The translations under genes were made by a program, and so were the position numbers. Below are positions 36,557 to 49,301 of a DNA stretch of 64,000 nt, piece by piece (the stretch's first letter is position 1; each line of letters opens with the position of its first letter). Location of the stretch: contig NC_054559.1 in assembly GCF_017654505.1 (NCBI RefSeq), positions 16,250,370 through 16,314,369 on the forward strand, read 5' to 3'. Under the pieces are notes generated by a model that saw nothing but the letters and a program-made list of their open reading frames with translations, did no database searches and was not told the origin of the DNA. Origin of the DNA: Polyodon spathula (taxonomy: Eukaryota > Chordata > Actinopteri > Acipenseriformes > Polyodontidae).

Positions 36557-38515
36557 ACTGCAGTTGTCATTTTTAAGCGTGGACCACATTCTTGTTGTTT
36601 TGTTCACTTCCTTTTCTAAATGAATCTGATATTTCCCCTGAGTCTGAGGGGAGAAGCGGTGGTGACGTGGCCAAGCCTCCTGAGCGTTGCCCTGCCTTCC
36701 TGTAAAGGGACAAGTGAACTGGCCCGCTGTGTGTGGCTCCTTTTTGATTTGACCTTGTTAAAGCTTGATGGAAGTAATGCAGTGTGTCTGGCAAATTGAA
36801 ATCCTACCCATTGCAATGGTTTGCTTGTGTTTTTAAACCAATTCAAACTCTTCTGGTTTAGGATCCTTTTCCAATCACACATTGTTATGTGCAAATGCTT
36901 TATTTCCTTGTTGCTGTGTTAAAGATATATTTTAGTGTTGCAGTTGTGTTTCATTGCCAGTGGAACACTTTCCTGTGAATGGGTCCAGAGTTTATTTTGT
37001 CCTATTTGAGTATTGTTCTGTTATGAAATACGAGACTGGAGAAGCATCAAGGAAATACCACTGCAATGCCTTAATAAAGTCTAACCCTGATTTAGCAGAG
37101 ATTATTTATTTGAAGAGAATATATACAAGGGAGCAGAGTGACACTTTATTGGAGTGTCTTACTTGTCAATTATTTAAATGCCTTAAAATGCATGCTTTCA
37201 GTAATTTATTTCCCAGACTTGATAAAGTTATCAAGATAATTTTCTTAAGGGCCAGTTGCCAAGGCTGTTAATTATTTCCATAAACCGAATGCTCAAGACA
37301 GATTTGATCCTATATTTCATCCCTTGCCACACCATGCCAAGCAGGATTCTGTATTAGTAGGAGTATAAGAACAGGCTGGAGAACATGTAATGCCACCGTT
37401 TCAGGATGTCTCTGTGTGTTTTAATGCTGGCTTTGGTTCTGGCAGTATTCTCTGTTGAATTCATTACAGCTGTACCAGGAAATAGATTGCACCCTGCCTC
37501 AAGTGGTTTGTTTGTTTTGGCATCGTTATCTAGCATGCTTTCAGTAAGCATCGTGATCTCTGAGGCAAAAAGCTTTTTTCATTTATATTTCATACGTAAT
37601 ACTTATACTTTTGAGGGCCAGAACATCTATATATATAATATAATATATGCGCAGAACATGTTTCTCCTTAATAGTGTAGCTTTTAATAGAACCACACTGA
37701 AAGGGTTAATTTGAAAAATAGATCAGAATAATAACCTTTCTATTTTGTATTTAGTGATACTTATGCAAAACCAAATCATATGGGTAATATTGGCTATAAA
37801 ATAGCAAAACAGACTGCATTACTTTGAATTGGAGAAAGATAATTCATACTCAGAGCTTGCACCAGTATAAATATTTTGATACACAGTGCTTCATTTCCTG
37901 TGCAAAAAAGTATAAATTTGTAATTGTTTTTATAGATCTTTTAATTTTAGTAAATCTTGTTTACTTCTAATAACCGTGAGCTGTACATTGAGCAGATAAG
38001 TTAAATACATGTATTTTATTGTTTTGCCCGAAAGCAACTCCTGCTTAATGCCACAGATCACTGTTCATATTGCTGCTTTACTTTTGCATGTCAGCAGCAC
38101 CAGTAACTTCACTCATCCCAGCGTGATACCTTTGATCAGTCTTTACCACAAACCCAACAGACCCTCTCTGACTTACCACAGTAGGATTGCATTGCTTGTG
38201 TCTCTATTGTAGCTCTTCAGTATTTTTGTTATTGTTTTAAACCAATCAATTGAAACCATTAATCATTGGTGTCTTAATACTCCACGTGGCTCTAGCATTG
38301 TTTGCCTTTGCAATATTTCCTGTTTCTCCTGTGGCATACATGAGTAGCTTTGAAAAGAAGTATCCACTGCTTCAGAGCAAGTTTGCTGATCCATAACATT
38401 TTGTGTAAAAGGAGTTTTGCCTTTTGTTCATAAGCAATGTTTCTCATTCAGTATGTAAGTGAAAAATGTGAAGAAAAAAATGATTTTGTGCAATTAACAA
38501 ATCCTAAATAATAAA
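36557..38515 (+). other. GLYR1: GLYR1 3' untranslated region (approximate)
   Basis: No coding signal after the TAA at 36554-36556. AATAAA motifs at 37073-37078 and 38510-38515 are candidate poly(A) signals. A 102-codon open frame at 37406 with a hydrophobic start has no recognisable relative and is treated as chance. Confidence 0.45.
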
Positions 38516-38878
38516 TAAATACTTGTTTGTTTCAGTTTATATATGATCAGGTGTTTGTAGTTGTGTTACTGGCATGTCTTTCCTATTGTCTGCAGTGCGA
38601 AACCAGGTAGGTATCAGTGAATACTGTGTGGTTTGAGGAGTGCTAGTGCCCATGCTGCAAACATGTATATAGCACACACAGCTGCCGTTTAATTATCTGC
38701 CACTCCTCCACACCTGCTTACAGGCTCTCTCTGCTATCCTTCAATGGTTTGCTGTTGGTCATTCATCAGTATGCTTTCACACTGAGGCTTAGCTTGAAAT
38801 GAGGGGGGTGTGCTTAGCCTAGTCCCAGTGAACTTTAATCCACATATGCCATACAGTGCCTGAGAGAGCCTTCGGGCT

Positions 38879-39118
38879 GAATGGAAGGGGTGTACAGGTA
38901 AGCACTGGGAGCTCTTATGATGGTCCAGTCACCTTGCTGAATGGGAGGGGTGTACAGGTAAGCACTGGGAGCTCTTATGATGGTCCGGTCACCTTGCCGA
39001 ATGGGAGGGGTGTACAGGTAAGCACTGGGAGCTCTTATGATGGTCCAGTCACCTTGCCGAATGGGAGGGGTGTACAGGTAAGCACTGGGAGCTCTTGTGA
39101 TGGTCCGGTCACCTTGCC
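38879..39118 (+). repeat. 60-bp minisatellite, four copies, each with a consensus 5' splice site
   Basis: The unit reads GAATGGGAGGGGTGTACAGG, TAAGCACTGGGAGCTCTTAT, GATGGTCCGGTCACCTTGCC. TACAG/GTAAGC is a near-perfect donor and occurs four times. Since 60 is a multiple of three, one frame reads an exact 20-residue repeat (NGRGVQVSTGSSYDGPVTLP). It lies between GLYR1 and ROGDI with no other gene evidence. Confidence 0.94.
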
Positions 39119-39540
39119 TGACAAGAGCAGAAAATGCACATCATCTTAAAATCAAAAACACAGAACTCTGAACTCCTTTATGAGACTCCAGTAATGTGTA
39201 AAGTGTGCTAACTGCTCAAGTTTGTGATAAATAATGTTACAGAATATCACTAACCCACAATAATATTTTGTAAATTTTTTTTTTTTTTTTTTTTTCATGT
39301 TGCATGACACCCGTTAACCAAACGGAACAAATGAAAAAAAAAATAAGCAGTCCAATATTATAATTAAAACTAAAAAGTACAGCGGCTACATAACGTTGCA
39401 ACTCATTGCCTCGGTGTTACGTGCAGTCTGACAAGGAGTGATAGGTGCACGTTTATGAAATGATATCACTCATCCACAGAAAGCTTCTCTGTAGGTCAGC
39501 GTATACAATTAGCACAGTATTACTTCATGCATATTGTCGC
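39119..39540. other. Intergenic sequence upstream of ROGDI
   Basis: AT-rich with a poly-T run of about 22 nt at 39274-39295. No gene recognised. Confidence 0.5.
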
Positions 39541-39881
39541 TGTGTAACTCCTGCGGTAACCCGAAGCGGGCGTTTGTTGCGCAGTTGCTAGACTGGCGCA
39601 GGCGCAGCAGGCACTCGCCACACACAGTACAGATAAATAACCAGACAACACGAAGTACTGTTGTACTGGGACCTCTATTTCAGGAGCACAGCGCGGAAGT
39701 AGTTTTTCTCGAGTCCTTCAGAAAAAGGGAGGAGGAGGAGGAGGAGGAGTAATTAAATATTAAGGAGTAAAATATTAAAAAACAAGGATTTGTGCGGGCG
39801 GGCATTGCTGCAAGACTGGCTGCCGTCTGGCAGCATTGACTGAATCGCTTTGCTGTACAGAGTGTTTATTTTCACGTAAGG
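39541..39881 (+). promoter_or_regulatory. ROGDI: Probable ROGDI promoter and 5' UTR
   Basis: Locally CpG-richer than its surroundings. TGGCGCAGGCGCAGCAGG at about 39594 resembles the palindromic NRF-1 site (GCGCANGCGC). The start codon context AAGGATGGCAGCGGC is close to the YY1/TISU type. No TATA box at a convincing position. Confidence 0.5.
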
Positions 39882-40472
39882 ATGGCAGCGGCTAGCCAAG
39901 CGGAGAGATCTGTACTGGTAAGAGTAAAACTAAATGAACAAATGCATGACATTGCACATGTGTAGAATGTTTAATTAGAACTAAATGTAACGGTAATGCC
40001 ATAAGATTCGTGCATAGTAGTATTTATTATAATTACGCAATTTAATTGACAGCATGTTACAGCAATAGCGTTTTAAGGCTTTATAACAGGTAAATGTTAA
40101 CATGATCGTGTATTTATCTATCTAACGTAATCCCCAAAACACATGTTAATAATTAAAGAGACGCATCCTTCGTCCCGAATTCATTAACATGCGCATTCGC
40201 AGTGCACACGGTTCATGAAATATTGACACTCGTTTTTACTTGTGGAGCACAATCTTTGTCGACGTGTTGACGTCTATTTTTAACGAAATAAATAAAAGCA
40301 CCGGTTGAATGCAGATGCATTGCATTTACAAATATAATACATGTCATATGAGAGGGAAAAAAACAGATTATCACGGCATTGTGATGCTTGGATTCATTCC
40401 ACTTTGCACGCTTTGGGTCCTTGATTTCAACACAACGCTTATAGAGGAATGATCGTAGCGATGAGAGAGAGA

Positions 40473-40553
<81 letters not shown>

Positions 40554-43139
40554 TGTCCAGTGACAGAATTGTAACCATTAAGCTATTTAGTTCATTTGAA
40601 AACGGTGTTAGTCTTTGTGTTTTTAAACTGTACAGTATGTCCTGGACACCTAGGGCAATATCTAGAAGTCATGCGAGTTTTTGATGTGGTGGCGTTTGGT
40701 TTCTAGTTGTAGCCTATGAGTTTAACACTTCAGTAAGATTGAAAATACTCACTTGCTTTTGCGCTGCCTGTTCTTCTAAGACCAGCCCAACCATGAATAA
40801 TTACTGTGCCTTGTGACCTGGGGGAGCTTGCAAGGCAAACAAACTGCACACTGTAAACTGTAAACTGCACACAAGAAGCATCTTATGACTGTTCTTAACA
40901 AGCAGTCTGTTTTGTAATCACATTGAGTTGGTTTCACAGGACCCAGTTAGAAGCAGTCTTGGCTACTCTTTTAGTGCTACCCATGGGCTGTGAAACCAGC
41001 CCCTAGTGTCCTGGTATGTTGTTTAGTTAAAGTAGTTTTAATTTGAAAGATATTTGATTAGTCAGAGTCCGGTCTGACTGGTTTTCCGGTGCACAGTAAT
41101 ACATTTCATAGTGAGCTGGAATGTGTCGATGCTGTTGGGTGTTTTAGTAGACGGGGGCATGAGAATCAATAGCTGCCTTTTCAAAGTGGGTTCCCATTCT
41201 GTTCCAGGAGGAAGAGTTTCAATGGCTTCTGCGAGAAGAAGTTCACTCTGTCCTCAAGCAGCTGCAGGATATTCTGAAGGTAACGCTTTGTGAACTGGAG
41301 CAGTATTGCAGAGTGATACTCCGCAAGTGGAGCTGTTGTTCATTCATTTTCTAATTCAATTTACATTTTCTTAACTAAAAAAGTCTCTAGTAACCTTTCA
41401 AAGGGTTTTTTTCCTCCTCCGTTAGTCTGCTGCTAGGTACTTTATCCTCAGCAAATACCTAAAACCAGAATAAACATGTGCAGATTGGAGCTGGCTGGGG
41501 TGCTCACAACTACAGCCTGAGCCAGGTTAACAGCTTACAAGAAAAACATGAGGAAAAGAATATGCAAGATGCAAGATAAATACAAAGAATACACCAGCAT
41601 GCAAGATAAATACAAAGAATACACCAGCATGCAAAATACACACAAGGAAAAGAATGCACCAGCATACAAGATAAATACAAAGAATACACCACCATGCAAG
41701 ATAAATACAAAGAATACACCACCACGAAAAATACACACAAGGAAAGTTGTGTTAAACTTTTCAACATAGGATTTCAAAATTCCGATTTCAAAAGAGTAAA
41801 GAGTCAAAATAACTGTGACATTGCAGTTTACTAGGCGAATGCACTTCCTCTCTTCTGCATCAGTCCAGATTATTGCTGTGTGAACTTGTGCAAGGAACCT
41901 AGGTTGTGGGAAGAGCCAGCTTAATCTCCACTAAATGTAAAGCAGTGTGAGCCCATAAGCAGACTTTGAAAAACATGTATAACAATTTGGTTTTATAAGT
42001 CACAAGGAAAAGTTCATTAAAATAATTGGAACTAAATGAAATCCTATTGGATTGGCATTCTGAGGAATTTTCTCTCCGCGATCCACATCCTTCAAGTTCT
42101 GTGCTTGGAGAATGTCACACCTGTTCCCCAGTGATGGCTTCTCCTGTCTGGTGCACAGAAGAGACCGAGATCCAAGGGGAGTTCAGTCTCCACTCCTTAC
42201 CATTGCTGGTCATGTGTTGATTTGGCTTGGCTTGGCTGTGTTGGTTTGGCTTGATGTTTATAACCTAGGTGTAACAGTGCTGTAGTTGGAGAATGTACAC
42301 TAACCACCCTATCATTGCGAGTCCAGCTGTGTGTTGACTGCATCTCCTCTCACAGGAGGCCTCACGTCGGTTCGCTATGCCTGCAGAGGGTCTCGAGAGC
42401 CAGCTTAAACAGGAGAATTTCATACTCGGAAGCTCAACGTAAGCTGGGAATTGTTTTAACACACAACCTGCTAATGCAACAAAATGGGTTGTTTTTTTGT
42501 GTTGGTTAATATAACTTTTCAGGTGGAGGACCTGATATTTGTGAGTGTTCCTCCCCCTCCTCCCCCAAGAACAATACTATCAATTTGTGTAACTCCCAAG
42601 TTATTAAGTTTGGAACAGGTTATATGTATTATTTGGTTATATGTAACCAGGCAACCGTGTTGTGTGATTTGCATTTTGCACATAAATGTTGAGAATTGCA
42701 AGCTGTTTTATACAGACATTTAGCTGCAGATATATGAAGTGTATGGGTGTGTGCATTGGGTTAGCTGCATTGCCAGGGTTCTAATGTGTGTCTTGTTTCA
42801 GGACGGACCAGGTGAAGGGGGTCCTGACGCTGCAGGGGGAGGCTCTCGCACAGGCAGTGAGTAGAACCATGTGGATCCTGGCCAAGCCTTCCGCTTTGTA
42901 CTGCACTGATGCTGGTGATCTTCTGTAACATACACTTGAATGCATTAGTAGCATAGTCAGGAATTGCACATTCCTGGTTACAAGGAAAAGCAAAGTTTTT
43001 TTGTGATAATATTGATCTTGTTGCTATAATGAAGATGGTTACATGCGTTCCAATATGGTAGTGAAGTTGAAAATGTTTTTTCGAGGCTGCAGCCTTGCAG
43101 TAAGATATGACGTCTGGTAATCGGGTCTTTTTTTTCTCC

Positions 43140-43173
<34 letters not shown>

Positions 43174-45564
43174 ATTAACCTTAAAATGGCCAAAAGTAAC
43201 CAGGTTTTCCACTTCACATTCCGAGAGGACAAACAGTGGAAAATGCAGCAGGTAATGATTCAGTAACATCCCTTTGTATTTTGAATACGTTTTTCCTAAT
43301 GCAGTTAAATAATGGAACATCAATCTGACAAGGTTTGAAAGATATTTCTATGTACACTTGCATACCATTTCCATGGTCTAGCCTATTCTGGTCATTTTTT
43401 CCAGCAAGTTGGGGAAGTATTTTGTGTCCCTGATTGGAATTGTATGTTCTTTCAATTTTCTGTTCTTTTGAAGCAATGCATTTGTCTCAACAGATTCAGG
43501 ATGCTCGAAACCATGTGAACCAAGCTCTTCAGTTGTTAAGTAGTCGCGATGAGAGTTACCATTTCAAAACAGGAGCCGAGGTCAATAAGGTCAGTAACAG
43601 GTTATTACTGCCACACATGCCTGGAGCCCAGAAGAACCTGGAGGGGGCTGCATCGTGCTGACTGCAGCATGGCAAGGCATTGAGATAACTCCTTTAAAAC
43701 AGCCCTGGAGGTTAAACTGTCCACTCAATCTGCAGTAGATCTACAAACACTTCATTGAAAATAAAAGCGGTGTGCAGTGTGTAGAGGAGCGTTTCATAAT
43801 ACTACAGTGTTTGCTTATCCTGAACTAAATCAGAACATTGCTGCTGCTTCCTAATACAGCAGTATGGTTTGTTGTATGATGCTGCTTTTGCAAGCTAGTT
43901 TTAATTAACTAGTTTCCATTTCAATTCTGCCATGTCTTGTGTACCGGGCACACTGCTGGGATATTACAGGAGACTTGCGTGGGATGTTTACAAAGGGGAG
44001 GACCGTCCCAGTGATTGGTCGGGAGCACACGATGGAGGTCATTAATCCACACGCTGCACCCAGTTCATCCAGCTTCCAGTAGGAGGCCCTTTAAACACAT
44101 GCATACTCCAGTACCACCTGGCAGCATTTTAACAGCAGCATCAACTGGAAAATGATTTACTTTGTATGTTTTACTGAAACAAAGATCGTACTAAAACTCT
44201 GTCAAGCCACATTCCTCTTAGCTGAAGTCGTACACAAGAAGTGCACCTAATATATATAAACAGAATAGAAGTGAATGTCTATTTTTTTTCTCCATTACTT
44301 GATCATTGTTTATTGTGAACAATTTATGTTAATCTTTGAATTGTAGCTGATGGACGCTGTAATGCTTCAGCTATCGAGGGCTCGCAATCGCCTCACTACT
44401 CCAGCCTCCATGACTCTGCCAGAAGTGGCCTCCAGCAGCCTAATGGTAAATCCATTACAAGAAGTGACATGAACAACACAATTAGTCAGATGTACCAGTC
44501 GCATTTTACACTATTTATTTTGTTCCCTAGAAAATGTTCACCCCGCCGCTTCCTGGAGACGTGCTGGTAAATTTCTACATTAACCTCAGTAAGCTTTGCC
44601 TGACGGTCTATCAGCTTCACCTCCTGCAGCCCAATTCAAACAAGGTAAATGGATAAAGAGCTTCTAGGAAAGCATTGGGAACTCTCACAGTGAAATGATT
44701 AACCGTGACAGCCTTATCTTTATACATTATCTAAATTAACTGAACTGTAAAATGAAGGCAGCTTCACTGTGACCAGTTCTCTTGGGGAAACTTTGTTTTT
44801 GTCACTGATATAATAATATAAAATATATTTTTTTTTGTTTTTTTTAATAAAGTGCTTTCAGAAATTTCTAAATGTTAATGTTTGCTTTTATCAGGTTTAA
44901 TACAGGCCTTTATATTGTATTGTATTTTTTACAGAATTTTAAACCCGCTGGAAGTTCAGTGTTACATAATCCTGGTGCAATGTTGTAAGTATTTACCATA
45001 TGGCCGTGATATATGAAATGTAAAAAGCAGAAGTATTTCCCACATATGGCCACTATAGCTTACAGAATATGCTGTTACTCTATTGTGCTGTTTCCCATAT
45101 TCATTGAACTAGTCAACTGAAGTAAGTTGGGCTTTGAAAAGTACAGCTGCAGTGTTACCAGTTCTTTAATTAGACTAAACCCAGTACAGTAAGTAGGTGT
45201 GTTTGTTCATGTGTACAGTGAGGTGAACGCCCTGAAGTTTGAAGTGAGCCACGTCCATAAAGTGGAGTGCATGGTCCCCTGGCTGAACGATACCCTGGTT
45301 TTCTTCACCATTTCTCTGCAGTTGTGTCAGCAGCTCAAAGATAAGGTGGGTGTGGTTTGTAGTACCGGATGAGGCCCCAAATAAAGTCACTTGTTCTCTT
45401 CTTTCTTTCCTCTCCACACGTGATTATTGAAACATTGTAATTAGTGAAATCTTAATTAACACCTTCTTGCCTCCTGGTATATCGGCTACATTGCTCACTA
45501 TTTGCACATCCTGTTTTTTCAGATTTCTGTGTTTTCCAGCTACTGGAACTATAGGCCTTTCTAA
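39882..45564 (+). CDS. ROGDI: Protein rogdi homologue, complete
   Basis: Leucine-zipper-type all-alpha/beta protein, vertebrate counterpart of yeast Rav2 and part of the rabconnectin-3 machinery that assembles V-ATPase; in humans its loss causes Kohlschutter-Tonz syndrome. Exons: 39882-39917, 41208-41279, 42356-42438, 42802-42856, 43171-43251, 43494-43589, 44347-44445, 44531-44644, 44935-44984, 45219-45345, 45523-45564. Phases agree; 284 aa (human 287). Signature stretches: [90 protein letters not shown]-terminus [14 protein letters not shown]. Start chosen because [20 protein letters not shown] matches human MAATAAERAVLEEEFRWLL. The acceptor at 43170 is a long T run followed by AAAAAAAG, which is unusual but required by the frame. 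Confidence 0.97.
40475..40550. repeat. (TA)n microsatellite
   Basis: About 38 TA units in ROGDI intron 1. Tyr-Ile open frames through it are artefacts. Confidence 0.95.
41566..41755 (+). repeat. 30-bp minisatellite in ROGDI intron 2
   Basis: Six imperfect copies of GCAAGATAAATACAAAGAAT followed by ACACCASCAT; two copies carry an ACACACAAGGAAAAGAATGC variant. Confidence 0.9.
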
Positions 45565-46830
45565 TCCAGTCTGCACACTTCCAGTACTGCCTTGCTTTAC
45601 TGAAGGAAAGCCATGAACTGTGGCGCCGTGCTCCTGTTACTGACACTAATGATGCTCCTACCTGTACTACTGGATACACAGGCTGTTCAGTGCACACCGA
45701 TTATTTACAAACCCTTTCAAAATGGGTTGAGTGACTAAAATGTCTGTTGATGATTTGCTTCTAATTGGACCATGCATTCCTTGACTATTTTGTGTGTGTG
45801 TGATGGACCATGTGCTTCTTGGCTATAGTGTGTGTGTGTGATGGGCCATGCGCTCCTTGACTGGTGTGTGTGATGGGCCATGTGCTTCTTGGCTATAGTG
45901 TGTAGTGTGTGTGTGTGTGTGTGTGATGGGCCATGTGCTATGTGTGGCTATAGTGTGTGTGTGTGTGTGATGGGCCATGTGCTTCTTGGCTATAGTGTGT
46001 GTGTGTGATGGGCCATGCGCTCCTTGACTGGTGTGTGTGATGAGCCATGTGCTTCTTGGCTATAGTGTGTGTGTGTGTGTGTGTGATGGGCCATGTGCTT
46101 CTTGGCTATAGTGTGTGTGTGTGTGTGTGTGTGTGATGGACCATGCACTCCTTGGCTGGTGTGTGTGTGTTTAAGTCCCTGGGAACATTGTCACCTACAG
46201 GCATGAACTCTATGCATTTCATTGTAACATGTGCCCTACACTAATTTACTGTACCTTACAATCATTTTACATTTAAATATAAAAAACTAAAAAGGAAACT
46301 TGTTCAATTCCAGACCTACTGTGTAACAGGAACCCTAAGCCTGGCGTTTTGCAGCTCACTAGTTTTACTAGTGTCTTGAATGAATGCATTTTGAAGATTG
46401 CGAGCAAACCTCAGCCCTGTTGAATAGCTAGTAAAATGAAGGTAGTTTTCACATCAGCAGAATCGCTAGAAAACATTCCCTCCTTTAAGCGGGACATTGT
46501 TTTTATTTTATTTTATAGAAAATGCACATTTGTGTTCTTGTAGCCCATGATTTCAACCACAGTTAGCTTGGTTTGTTTTAACAAATGTTTGTCAGTGTTA
46601 AGATAATGAACAATTTCTTCTGTTGAACTGCTTCACTTCGAGTCACACTAATTGTTGTGCTCTGTCACATAAATGCACTTTTGTTAGTAATGTTAAAGTA
46701 GGGGTTTGCTGTACCCCTAATCCCTCATTGATGTTGTGCTGAAATAAGCTATTGTGAACGTGTTGCACAATGAGTGTGTGCAGCAACGCTCTCCAGTGTA
46801 TGTGCAATAAAACTAAGTAAGAAATCTCAA
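45565..46830 (+). other. ROGDI: ROGDI 3' untranslated region
   Basis: Extends from the stop codon to the AATAAA at 46806-46811. Contains the GT-rich minisatellite and no other coding signal. Confidence 0.55.
45762..46171 (+). repeat. Compound (GT)n minisatellite in the ROGDI 3' UTR
   Basis: About nine units of (GT)n-ATGGGCCATGTGCTTCTTGG-CTATA, with 3 to 10 GT dinucleotides per unit. Transcribed if ROGDI uses the poly(A) signal AATAAA at 46806-46811. Confidence 0.9.
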
Positions 46831-47394
46831 ATAGTTTCATTCTTTCTTCAAAAAACACTTTCTTGTCTACATGTTAGCCTTTCTTTGGGTAATATTGAGG
46901 ACTAGGCATAAAATGTCCATACAGCCTGATCCAACTCTAATGGGTCTGTGACAGTATCTGAAAAGTGTATTTCATTTATCTTTGGCAAGCTGGGTGTATT
47001 TTTATACTTGTTCTGAAATGGCACAAATATTGCAAGTAAACTAAATGATTGGGTTAACAAAGGGAGGTGGCTAAGTGAGATTTCTACAGCTTTAATGAAT
47101 TCCAAGCCACAGACTCAGTGCAGGATACTGTTACAGTCATTACGAGACTCAACGCAGGATCAGCATACTATTCGTCATTATGAGGCTGGCATTTATTAAT
47201 AAGGTGGTTAACAGTCATTGATTTTTATTTTCTACATAAAACATGACACAAGTTAATTTTACTAAAGTGAATATCGATTGTTCTGCACAATTATTTTTCA
47301 CAATTTTGTTTTCAGCATTAACTTATCAAACTAAATTAGACATTAAGAACATCCCCAGATAGCAGACTTGTGAAGATTGATCATCTGTATATAA

Positions 47395-48600
47395 GAACAT
47401 AAGAACATAAGAAAGTTTACAAACGAGAGGAGGCCATTCGGCCCATCTTGCTCGTTTGGTTGTTAGTAGCTTATTGATCCCAAAATCTCATCAAGCAGCT
47501 TCTTGAAGGATCCCAGGGTGTCAGCTTCAACAACATTACTGGGGAGTTGATTCCAGACCCTCACGATTCTCTGTGTAAAAAAGTGTCTCCTATTTTCTGT
47601 TCTGAATGCCCCTTTTTCTAATCTCCATTTGTGACCCCTGGTCCTTGTTTCTTTTTTCAGGCTGAAAAAGTCCCTTGCGTCGACACTGTCAATACCTTTT
47701 AGAATTTTGAATGCTTGAATTAGGTCGCCACGTAGTCTTCTTTGTTCAAGACTGAACAGATTCAATTCTTTTAGCCTGTCTGCATATGACATGCCTTTTA
47801 AGCCCGGAATAATTCTGGTCGCTCTTCTTTGCACTCTTTCTAGAGCAGCAATATCTTTTTTATAGCGAGGTGACCAGAACTGAACACAATATTCAAGATG
47901 AGGTCTTACTAGTGCATTGTACAGTTTTAACATTACTTCCCTTGATTTAAATTCAACACTTTTCACAATGTATCCGAGCATCCTGTTAGCCTTTTTTATA
48001 GCTTCCCCACATTGCCTAGATGAAGACATTTCTGAGTCAACAAAAACTCCTAGGTCTTTTTCATAGATTCCTTCTCCAATTTCAATATCTCCCATATGAT
48101 ATTTATAATGTACATTTTTATTTCCTGCGTGCAGTACCTTACACTTTTCTCTATTAAATGTCATTTGCCATGTATCTGCCCAGTTCTGAATCTTGTCTAG
48201 ATCATTTTGAATGACCTTTGCTGCTGCAACAGTGTTTGCCACTCCTCCTACTTTTGTGTCGTCTGCAAATTTAACAAGTTTGCTTACTATACCAGAATCT
48301 AAATCATTAATGTAGATTAGGAATAGCAGAGGACCTAATACTGATCCCTGTGGTACACCACTGGTTACCACACTCCATTCTGAGGTTTTTCCTCTAATCA
48401 GTACTTTCTGTTTTCTACATGTTAACCACTCCCTAATCCATGTACATGTGTTTCCTTGAATCCCAACTGCGTTCAGTTTGAGAATTAATCTTTTGTGCGG
48501 GACTTTGTCAAAAGCTTTTCTGGAAATCTAAATAAACCATGTCATATGCTTTGCAATTATCCATTATCGATGTTGCATCCTGATTCAGCAGCTTGTTCTG
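47395..48600 (-). mobile_element. CR1-like LINE copy with most of a reverse-transcriptase domain
   Basis: 302 uninterrupted codons at 48371-47463 encode reverse transcriptase from GVPQGSVLGPLLFLIYINDL and the catalytic FADDTK motif to a C-terminus shared with the copy at 7.8-8.5 kb. Homology continues upstream to about 48540 (KVPHKRLILKLN, IREWLTCRKQK) through at least one frameshift, so the element is 5'-truncated and dead. The 3' tail is an octamer repeat (TTCTTATG on the minus strand), as in CR1-type elements. Copies here and in PPL differ by few substitutions, implying recent activity of the family. Confidence 0.92.
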
Positions 48601-49301
48601 CTTTGCTGTAATGAGAAGCCATAGGTCATGAAATTAATTAAATACTGGGCTGTAGACCAGAGTACTTTTGTATTTTCAGTAGCTCATCAGAAAATGACAA
48701 AGGCTGAAAGATTTTAAAAGTTGCTCAGTTTATTTCATGTAGGTAGAAAGAGTATGCTCATCATGCGAGTCAATTAGTGTTACATTCATGAAATACAGTT
48801 TCTGCATTTAAAGATATCACGTAATCAGTAACAAAAGGGCATATAATGAACAAAACTATTAAATATATTGCTTTTAAAAACAGTGCAATAAGACAGATTA
48901 AGTACAATAAGGTGTTACAGTAAGAAACAATGAAGTCTAATGCAACAAATTTCTTTTGATATGAAAAATGTTTCTTTTTAAAAATCAATTTCAGATTGTA
49001 ATGCTGACCTCTTATAAAAGGTGCAGTCCTGTAGGTCCCCCTTCCACCCCTCCCCTGTGCTGTAGTTTCAGAGTCATTTTCACTGTAAACTCCACTCCCA
49101 GCATGCTCTGCTGTCCTGGTTTGCTGTGGAACAGAGATAGTCGAGTTCCAGCGACAGGTAAAGTTGGACAGAACAGTGAAAATGGCAATGAAGCTACATA
49201 AAGACAGTAACATGAAGGTCAGCCCCCTGGATGCCACACCTTTAGCAGGTGCGTGAAGGTTCCAGAGCCCTGTTCAAGGAAGGTGCCGTACTGCTGTCTC
49301 A

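Noticed and set aside
37406..37714. 102-codon frame with a signal-peptide-like start
   Set aside because: Lies in the GLYR1 3' UTR/flank, and its end is AT-rich low-complexity sequence; no exon structure or homology.
38856..39149. 97-codon frame with four exact 20-residue repeats
   Set aside because: Produced by a 60-bp array whose length is a multiple of three; kept as a repeat finding, not as a gene.
48770..49237. 155-codon minus-strand frame with a hydrophobic start
   Set aside because: It lies after the SMIM22 stop on the same strand, in its 3' UTR, and has no recognisable relative.
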